Below, piece by piece: positions 56,399 to 64,000 of a DNA stretch of 64,000 nucleotides (position 1 is the first letter of the stretch; each line of letters opens with the position of its first letter). The DNA is from Blastomussa wellsi (Eukaryota > Cnidaria > Anthozoa > Scleractinia > Plerogyridae): the NCBI GenBank assembly GCA_947652115.1, contig OX393568.1, forward strand, positions 2,028,853 to 2,092,852, given 5' to 3'. The notes under the pieces are model-generated. The model was not told the origin of the DNA. It was given only the letters and a program-made list of their open reading frames with translations, and did no database searches. The translations under genes and the position numbers were made by a program.

Positions 56399-59300
56399 CT
56401 ACACCTTTGAAGTGGCTTCTTCCTGTAGGGGAACACCTTCTGCCTCGTCACGAAACGATCCTTGGACTATCTGTGGCTCGTCATCCTTGCAACAGTTGCC
56501 GTACTTACAAGCGCACCCAATTAGTGAACACACAGCAGAAAGAACTCCAACAACAATACCCACGATTTTTAAGATCGCCCCCACCGTCTCTGTGGAAAGC
56601 AATAACAATAAAACATTCTGAGAACAGTTCTTTTTCTTAAAATGACCATCATCTTCCATCTCCTCAGGATATGGGTATAAACAAGATAACGTACGGGTCA
56701 TGATGTTTAAATTATTAAGAAACTAATCAAAATTAATAATTATTCAATAAGCGCACGGGAGGCGTAGGGCCGAGTTGGATGCGATCATCCCATATCCAAA
56801 AGGACAAGTGGAATAATTGTTTATTAAAAACGTCCCCAAAAGATCATAAATCTTCAAAATTTAAGCTACGTTTTAATTTTGAACTGACCCGAACGCTTAC
56901 CATATTTGTAGAGCATGGTAAAAAAAAGTTTAGTCTGCAGTCGAGCCTAAGTGGCTTATCACGTGGCTAAGCCAATCAAAACTCTTGAATTGCATTATCC
57001 AATGATCTAGTTTTTAATAATGTACTGTCTCCAATGCACTACTGTACGAAATGCGCGGGAGCCCCGGGGGTAGATTAGGAACTCCATAGCATGGTTACTG
57101 GGGTTTGCCGCAGGAAGCTATAACCTTGCTATACTTTTAATTATTTAACTAAACTTTCTTCATCTCACACTTGGCACCCACCCAAGCTCGAAAATCATTC
57201 TGGGATGAACGTCAGTTCCAGCCTATTATTAGAGAGATTATACATGACGTTTGGCAAAAATTATATCTTCTGCCGTCTGCTGTTAGGCGTTTGTACACGG
57301 AAATGGTTAGTTGGTTAGTGATTTTTCCCCTATTTTTCGGAGAGCAGGGGCTTAGCCAGGAGTTTTCAAGGAGGGGGGAGGTCACACAGTATGTCGCTAG
57401 ATTGAGTCTTCGTATTCGCGCGTTTCACCACCTAAATTTCATATGTTGTTTTCTTAAAAAAGGTCTCACAAAGCTCGGAAAGGAAAATGATTTAATGAAA
57501 AAAGGTAACAAAATGAAAGCCAAGCTCGCGTTTGCCGTTTGCCGTATAACGTCATGTTTAATCTCTCTAATGAGCAATAAAGTGGACGTCTTTGTCGCAA
57601 AAAATTAAACGTTCAACATTGTTAAGTGTCACTTGTGCTCACTTTTCGTTTGATATGTTGCCTTGAATCCGGGATATTTCGTCCTGCCGCCTGACTTAAA
57701 CGCCACCCGCATCTCCCAGTCATCCGAGGTTACTGATGAAGGTTTCGCGGATCCACAAAACTTCCCAGCAAGGTCACTTGTATCCCACACGCCATTGCGC
57801 ACCTCCACATAATCTTCTTTACAGTCAGCGGAGTCGGACAGATTGAAGAAATCGAAAGACAGTTCAATTTTGTGATCAGTGTCGGTGTAGATGAACCACA
57901 CACACTCAACAGAATCATCATAAGGAAGAGGATAGTTATAACTGGCTAAGGTGCCAGTCTCCGACTTAAATTTTCTGTAGTTGTTTTGCGCAGTGCAGGC
58001 GAACGGAGCTGGTACTGAAAAATATGACAGATCATTTTTTAGCGTTGCTTGTGGATGCCAAGAGAAACATCGAACACGATAAATCGCACTGTAGTTTATA
58101 ACTGTATTCAGTATGTCAGCATGGGGCAAAAAACTGAATCTAGTTGCTTACTTATAACTAAATATAAATCACGCACAGAATCCATACTGAAATCCATCAA
58201 ATGCAGCAAAAAACACGCTTACTACTATTGACAGTTTTCACCGAGTTTGCCTTTCACGGAGCCTAGTACCCATGCGTTCCCTTCCATGCAACTCACCCAA
58301 TTTTGTGCGAAGTTTCAGTCAAGACGTAATCTAAAGACTAACACGCAACCCGTTCTCACGTGCTTCTATCAGTGAACTTCTCACTCGGCCACGAGACGAA
58401 GAGAGCGCCTAGAAACTACATTAGGCTACTTTAGACGATCACCTCCGTAAACATTTCACCCACAAATACTTCTTCAGAGTTATAGCTAAACGCGACACAA
58501 GGTTGAAACTACAGTACAAGTTGAGCAAGAAATTTCAACCTTACATTGTTTAACCGCCTCAAACACTGCATAAAACAGGTCTCCACCGATGGGATCTTTA
58601 GCACTGTACTGAACCCAAAGATGACGACTGCTGGAAAAGACTGCCTTCTCGTACGTCCACCGGCAGAAGGATTTCAACAAATTACTCGATGAACTTTGAC
58701 CATCACGGATCTTAAGAGAAGACCTTTCGCATAAGCCAAAATCAAAGGACGTTATTCTCAGCTTCACGAAGTGACTCTCGGGGACGGTTATCATCCAAGT
58801 ACATGTGATGCTCTCTTCAAATTTACGTGGATACAACGGAGAGAAAAGCGTTCCAGTAACTCCCGTAAGAGGTACAAGGTTGTCTTGACCGAGGCTTTTA
58901 CATGGTCCCATGGTCACTAAAATAGAAAATTTACATGTAAATGAGTTGCAGGGAGGGGAGGGGAGGGGAGAGGGGAGGAGAGACGAGGGAAGGAAAAGAA
59001 CCCCATTCAACTTACGGTCAGGAAGAACTTTGTAGCTTGCATGGAAACCTGGGTATTTTCCTGAGCTGTCAGCCTTAAACTCCAGGTACACGTTTGAATC
59101 GTTGACCTGTATGTACCCGGGACTTGAAGTGCCACAGAACTTTCCTATAACAGTCCGCGAAAAATACGATCCATGCTTGATCTCCACATAATCAGCTTCA
59201 CAATCTTGGGATTGTTGTACATGAAATGAATGAAATGTTAGCTGAACCACGTGACCAACCGGACGCTCGATTTTCCACGAGCATTTGACATCATTCGAGT

Positions 59301-62300
59301 AAGGCAGTGGATAACCGTAGCTTGCGAATTCCCCGCTATTCTCTGTCAGTTGAATGCGCCCAGGTCTGCAAGAGTATTCAGCGGGAATCGCTTTAACGGA
59401 TTCGTACGTAGCGAAAAAGCCACCTGACTGACCTTGGTATTGTTTGGAAGAAAACATCACAAGAACATTGTTCCCGTGTGAGTATACCACTTTCTTTAAC
59501 TCGCTACAGAACTTCCCAAGGAGAACGCGTGTGGAATTTGTCACATCAAATACCTTTACATAGTTCTGCCAGCATGGCTTAATATCCCAGAAGGTAAGCT
59601 TAATAAATTCTCCGGGGGCTGCGGTAATGTTCCAAGCGCAAGATCCGTTCCCCGGGTAGGAGGGGTATCCCGGAGATGAAAAGCTCCTTCCTTCACCAGG
59701 CATGTGCACTTTTGATTTCTTTTCCAGGTTGCAAGCTCCTGATGAAGCTGAAAAAGAACAACAGGAAATAGTTGAACGCCTAACCTACGTATATGTACTT
59801 AGACGAAGTGTGGGATGCACGTGGGATGCACGTGGACTACACGTTGGCTCAATTGGTTTGTTCGCTGGACTCAGGATCTGATCCGGGTCTGAGCCTTGAC
59901 CGCTGGCCGGGACATTGCGTTGTGTTCGTGGGGGGACGGGAGGGGGAGTAAAAAGACTTCCAGTCTCTTCAAACCAAGGAACTGAACCGGGATAAGCTCT
60001 GGCCTAATGCGCCACTTGACTCGAACGTAAACTTTTTTTACCTTTTCCCACTTAAGTCTGCATGGGGCCACAAATAAAACCCACAGATCTCAACAGCAAA
60101 AAGCGACTAGAGCTATCTCACCCCCTCCCCCTCCATGGATGGGATACTAGGCCAAGGGAGTGCCAATTTACACCTGGGTGGAGAGAGGCACTGCCTTGCC
60201 CAAGAAAACAATGTATCGATCGATCGGTCGGTCGATTGGCATGCTTCTCACCTGTAGATACCGCTTGGTAATTGGCAACGAATCCTGGCCCAGTGTTTCC
60301 CGCCTTGCCATTAATTTTAATGCTGAGCTCATTTCCCGTGGAGAAAAAATAAAACGACGGCTCTTTGCCAGAAACTTCCACAGATCGAGAATTCAAGCCA
60401 TTAATGCTATCTGTGATTACTGCACTGTCATCCTTGTCATCGAAATCGTAAAATCTGACGCGTTCGTACAGCTGAAAAGAGGAGAACTCGATTCGAACCA
60501 CTTTTCCATTTGGTACAATTATCTTCCAATAACACTCGGTGATTAACGCACCGGGGTAACCTTGCGGATAACCGGGGGTTTTTATCGTACCGGCAGGATC
60601 TTTAAACAGGATGTTATTGTTCTCTTCATCGGAGTTTGCAGAAGAACAGGATCGCACTGCAAGAAATCGAGCACTAACCGTAAGTCATTAATAAAATAAA
60701 CAAATATAACTACTTTGTTTTACGAGGGTTGCACGTAACAGTCTAGTCCACCATCGGATTGAATTAATAAGTGTGGGATTTTGTGGAGGAAGCTAAACTG
60801 GCCGTAGAACCCGGATAAAACCCTCGCAGCAACGCCGACAACCAACAGCAATCTCAACATATGACGCCGAGACCGAGAATCGATCGCATTCCACACTGAT
60901 GAGAAGCGAGTGCTCTCACCACTGCGCCACTCTCGCCACCCCAAAATCGTGAACATCGAGACAAATCAGATCGTATGTAATCACAACAACCAAAAAATCT
61001 ACGCGAATTCGAGCAAAAGTAACTAGTGCACCCATCTATAGATATGAGAAAAAAAATAAAGACAGCCAAAGGGCGGATTGCCAGCCTAAACGACCCAGTA
61101 TCATTTGAATTATCCTTACAACAGACGCATAAAAGGAAACAGCCGGGTAATTTATCTATGTCACTGCCCTTTACCCCTCGCCAGACCTCACGAGAGTATT
61201 ACCTGTTTTGATAGCTGAGTACGTCACAAATATGCCCTTATTTTCTATCTCCGCTACGTTATCGCTCTTGAAGACAACAAAGACAAACCGGAACTTGGAA
61301 TAAATTTTCCCGCCATTACGTTCAGGAACGGCAATCTGAGTGAGCTCGGAGCCGTCCACGTCAAACACCTCCACATGGTCTTGGTCCGTGAAGTATGAAC
61401 CGTGTAACTGCAATGTCAGCTGAAGCGTAACAACGTGATCCTCTGGAGCAGCGATGTGCCATCCGCAAGTCATGTTCGTGCGGTAACCATATGGAAAGAA
61501 CGGGGTGGAAAAGTTGTGCTCTGTTGGTGCCTTAGGAGCACCCAATGTGCTGTTTATAGAACAATCTGAAATGCGACATACAAACACGAGAATTAGAAGG
61601 TTTTATAACCCATCGAGTAACTTTTGCACGTACTCATTCGTCAAAACACATGACGCCGTCACTACGGTAGTGCAAAATCGGAGGCCGGGTATCAGACAAC
61701 ATACCCGTCCGATTTGATATCCGTCGCCCGATTTTGTAGAGGGGTGCAAAACAAAAGAAGAGCCACCTTTTCAACTCTAACTTTTTAATTGAATCATAGT
61801 CTTGAGAAAAATACGCAAACCAATCAAATTGCATTTTATTTCAACCGCAATTATGCCGTGATTTTCGCTACGGTTTTTTTTTGTCTTCCGCTTTTGACAC
61901 GATCAAGTCCGTTGTGGAAATAAATCGGAGGGTCATATAATAAATAAATGTCACAGTTGCCCTCAAACAATCTTTCGGCCTTGTCCATTATCCCCCAGTA
62001 TACAAGCCACCTGAATGGCGCTTATTTACTGATTATTAGCAAAAGTGAACTACGGTATCACTATGAAGATGTCCGCTGATGGGGATTGCGCAGTGTAACT
62101 TTCAGTGGGGTGGGGTTGGAGCTGAAAAGCTCAATATCTGCAGGGGGAATACTCTTTAGAAAGTGGCAGAAGTCAAGTCAAACCTCCCCCTCCCCCGCAC
62201 CCAATCCCACATCCCCTTCCGATGTGCCTGACGGAACATTTGGGGCTATATTTACCTTGTTTAACATGTGCTTGATACTCCGCGCTCATTCTTGTCGTGT

Positions 62301-62621
62301 TAACGACTGTTCCTGTCTTGACTTCCAATAACAAACTACGCCCGCTTGAATAAAAATATGTGACAGATACGCGATCGTCACATTTATATTCAGCCAGTAG
62401 ATTACTTGAGGTGGTGGTTCCATCGTAGAGCTTTAAGAATTCATCATCGCTGCATGGCCTAGACCGAAACACGACCCGGAGATATATTCTAAACACATTT
62501 CCGACAGGGGCAGTCATGGTCCACCGGCACTTTGCCTTGACTGGAAGCCATTCTCTTATGTTCAATATTGTGCCACTAGTTTCTGTTAATGTCACGGCTG
62601 ATTGCTGATTGGCACTACAGG
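56399..62621 (-). CDS. CUB gene D: seven-CUB type I membrane protein (5' end outside window)
   Basis: Seven exons on the minus strand, all phase 1-1: 62256-62621 (CUB1), 61203-61565 (CUB2), 60252-60656 (CUB3), 59016-59747 (CUB4 and CUB5 in one exon), 58545-58916 (CUB6), 57643-58014 (CUB7) and 56399-56589 (membrane segment and tail, stop at 56399-56401). They give about 933 residues. CUBs 1, 4, 5, 6 and 7 have four cysteines (for example FACTAQ/VECVWF/ADCKEDYVEVRNG/KFCGS). CUB2 and CUB3 keep only the first pair (DCSINS/MTCGW and RSCSS/TECYW). The last exon encodes VGAILKIVGIVVGVLSAVCS and a Cys-rich juxtamembrane CACKYGNCC that could be acylated, then an acidic tail of about 35 residues. The signal peptide should lie upstream of 62621. 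It is CUB-only in view, with no LDLa, MAM or protease domain. Confidence 0.88.
60156..60213 (+). repeat. SINE-like fragment, copy 3
   Basis: GTGCCAATTTACACCTGGGT, GGAGAGAGGCACTG and CCTTGCCCAAGAAAACAATG match copies at 35237 and 54972. It lies in an intron of CUB gene D, antisense to the gene. Confidence 0.55.
60740..60950 (-). repeat. tRNA-derived SINE in CUB gene D intron
   Basis: On the minus strand GTGGCGCAGTGGTGAGAGCA (A-box-like) is followed by CACTCGCTTCTCATCAGTGT and a body. The head matches the SINE at 5495 (GGCGTAGTGGTGAGAGCACT). Confidence 0.6.
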
Positions 62622-64000
62622 CTGCAAAATGCAAACACCTGCATTATACGTTCAAATTCACACGCACTGTGATACTAATGACGTTACTCTAGAGCGTCTT
62701 TCAATTTTACCCTTAGGCTGCACAGAGACAGTGTTTCATCACATTTCCAAACACCGAGAAGAGAGTTGAAAATACGACGCGCAGCGGAGTATTTTTGACG
62801 AACTTAGAGACGTTTAGAAATGCGATGAAACACTTTCTCGAGTGTTTGATATATCTTCTCAATCGAAACTAAAACTACGGACAAAAGGAAGAAATAAATC
62901 TCCAAACCATCCTCATTCAGAGCCATCCTTCATTGGTGTTTTTCTATCTTGGTAAAATATTATTTCAAGAATTTCTTTCATTTGAGGCAATTTTCTACAC
63001 TGTCCAAATATCATTGGCTTTATTCATGGTGACTTTCAAGAGCCTTAATCTGATTAGGGGAAACGTCACATGAAGTCAAGAAATGCTAACTACAAGGAAA
63101 TTACCTTGAATTCTCGCTACTAGTGGTAAAAGTGAAGTATTGAGATTATTAAAAATACTCTACTCATATCAGGATATAATGGATTGATATAGTTTATCTA
63201 GTGAGAACGCCTAATTTTAAGGCGAAGCCTAAAAAAAGGGTTCTGGGTTTTTCGGTACAGGAATTTACTGAGCACGACTGAGGAAATAAAATAAACGTGT
63301 TGTAAGTCTCTGCCAAGGGGATGTTCTTAGCACGTTCGTGAAATTTTGGTCAACCTTCGCCTCGGCGTTTTTTTAAGACTCCTACATAAGTAAAAGATTC
63401 CATTTTACTGTGCGTCTGTTTAGTTACAGATCACAGATGACGTCAACATGTGGCAAAAATAAAAAAGCAGTGCAAGAGCCGCTAGGCGAGTGGGTCGCAC
63501 GTGTTAACATCCCGATTAAATAAAAAAGAAAAGTGCAGATGAAAATGGTGCGAGGGTTACCAGCCAAGCTCGAAATTGAGCAATTTGGAATTTGAATGTA
63601 TAGTTTGCACTGGGACATAATTAAAGAATTTACGCCGTCTTTGAATGCCATTTAATATTATACCGTTAATTATAAACAACGTAATAACATTTTAAAAAGC
63701 ATTCCACTACAATGATTAAATCAGTCATTTGTCTTACACAGTCTTCAGCCATTGGACGGTCTTAGACAGTGCAGTCAATTTTTTTTAAGAAAACAGTTTA
63801 CATTTACAGTGTAATTGTAGCTTGTATACCAAACTTCTCTGTTTTCAGCAATGCTATCCGTTCTAGCTGTGCTAACAATACGAAAACAAGAGTTTGATTT
63901 CAAATTTGCGACAAACTTAGCAACGCACAATAGATAAGTGTTATTGGTACATGTTTGTTAGTGTTCTATCAATGACAATTAATTTTCCGAGCGAGTGAGC
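62622..64000. other. Upstream sequence of CUB gene D (intron or 5' flank)
   Basis: It holds the foldback copy at 62726-62905 and a short partial match to the CTACGTCACG MITE body near 62905-62990. No leader exon with a phase-1 donor was found on the minus strand, so the signal-peptide exon is probably beyond 64000. Confidence 0.4.
62726..62905 (+). mobile_element. Foldback family CAGTGTTTCATCACATTTC, copy 2
   Basis: Near-identical to 55136-55320: AGACAGTGTTTCATCACATT, GAAAATACGACGCGCAGCGG, CGAGTGTTTGATATATCTTC and AATCGAAACTAAAACTACGG, same orientation. The second arm is a little more diverged (GAAATGCGATGAAACAC). Confidence 0.85.

Noticed and set aside
57629..58129. Open frame starting upstream of CUB7 with PHADILNTVINYSAIYRVRCF
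   Set aside because: The extra N-terminal part is intron sequence read through a good acceptor at 58014. The phase-1 splice from CUB6 explains the CUB exon.
63109..63180. Minus-strand MSRVFLIISILHFYH as a leader exon for gene D
   Set aside because: The frame stops before any donor, and the nearest GT would give the wrong phase for CUB1.
63424..63651. 75-residue minus-strand frame with a hydrophobic stretch
   Set aside because: No splice site in the right phase, no homologous motif, and AT-rich composition.
1..64000. CRISPR arrays, bacterial operons or prophage-like systems
   Set aside because: Spliced genes, Pol III tRNA genes and eukaryotic repeats throughout; no direct-repeat/spacer structure was seen.

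Overview
The window is eukaryotic nuclear DNA. It has about 38% GC by eye, spliced genes with GT-AG introns, two nuclear-type tRNA-Ala genes, and many short inverted-repeat (MITE-like) and tRNA-derived SINE-like repeats. Gene content (RPS3A, RRP8, TPP1, an Amt-type ammonium transporter, CUB-domain membrane proteins) and the repeat style suggest an anthozoan cnidarian, probably a stony coral. The species is inference; no search was run.

Layout. 0-1.4 kb: last three coding exons (+) of an M1-family metallopeptidase, best fit aminopeptidase O. 2.4-3.4 kb: two tRNA-Ala genes (-). 5.3-10.1 kb: RPS3A (-, six exons). 10.3-14.2 kb: RRP8 (+, five exons), head-to-head with RPS3A across 196 bp. 15.6-17.3 kb: TPP1 (-), a tripeptidyl-peptidase I coding region without introns. 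17.4-25.3 kb: gene-poor, repeats only. 25.3-29.8 kb: ammonium transporter (+, four exons). 29.8-33.1 kb: repeats.

33.1-62.6 kb is a cluster of four CUB-domain genes. A (33.1-36.3), B (39.6-44.9) and C (47.2-56.2) lie on the + strand with one, one and three CUB domains. D lies on the - strand (62.6-56.4) with seven CUB domains in view and a C-terminal membrane segment; its 5' end is outside the window. Almost every CUB exon is phase 1-1. Genes A and C share an unusual split signal-peptide design, a tiny first exon followed by a 36-nt second exon. C and D converge tail to tail. The cluster looks like local duplication and shuffling of CUB modules into small single-pass receptors or secreted proteins. 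It is the most interesting part of the window, and the ligands are unknown.

All exon boundaries were worked out by hand from splice sites, reading phase and family similarity. Each multi-exon gene is one entry whose exon coordinates are in the evidence text. Repeats are named only by structure.
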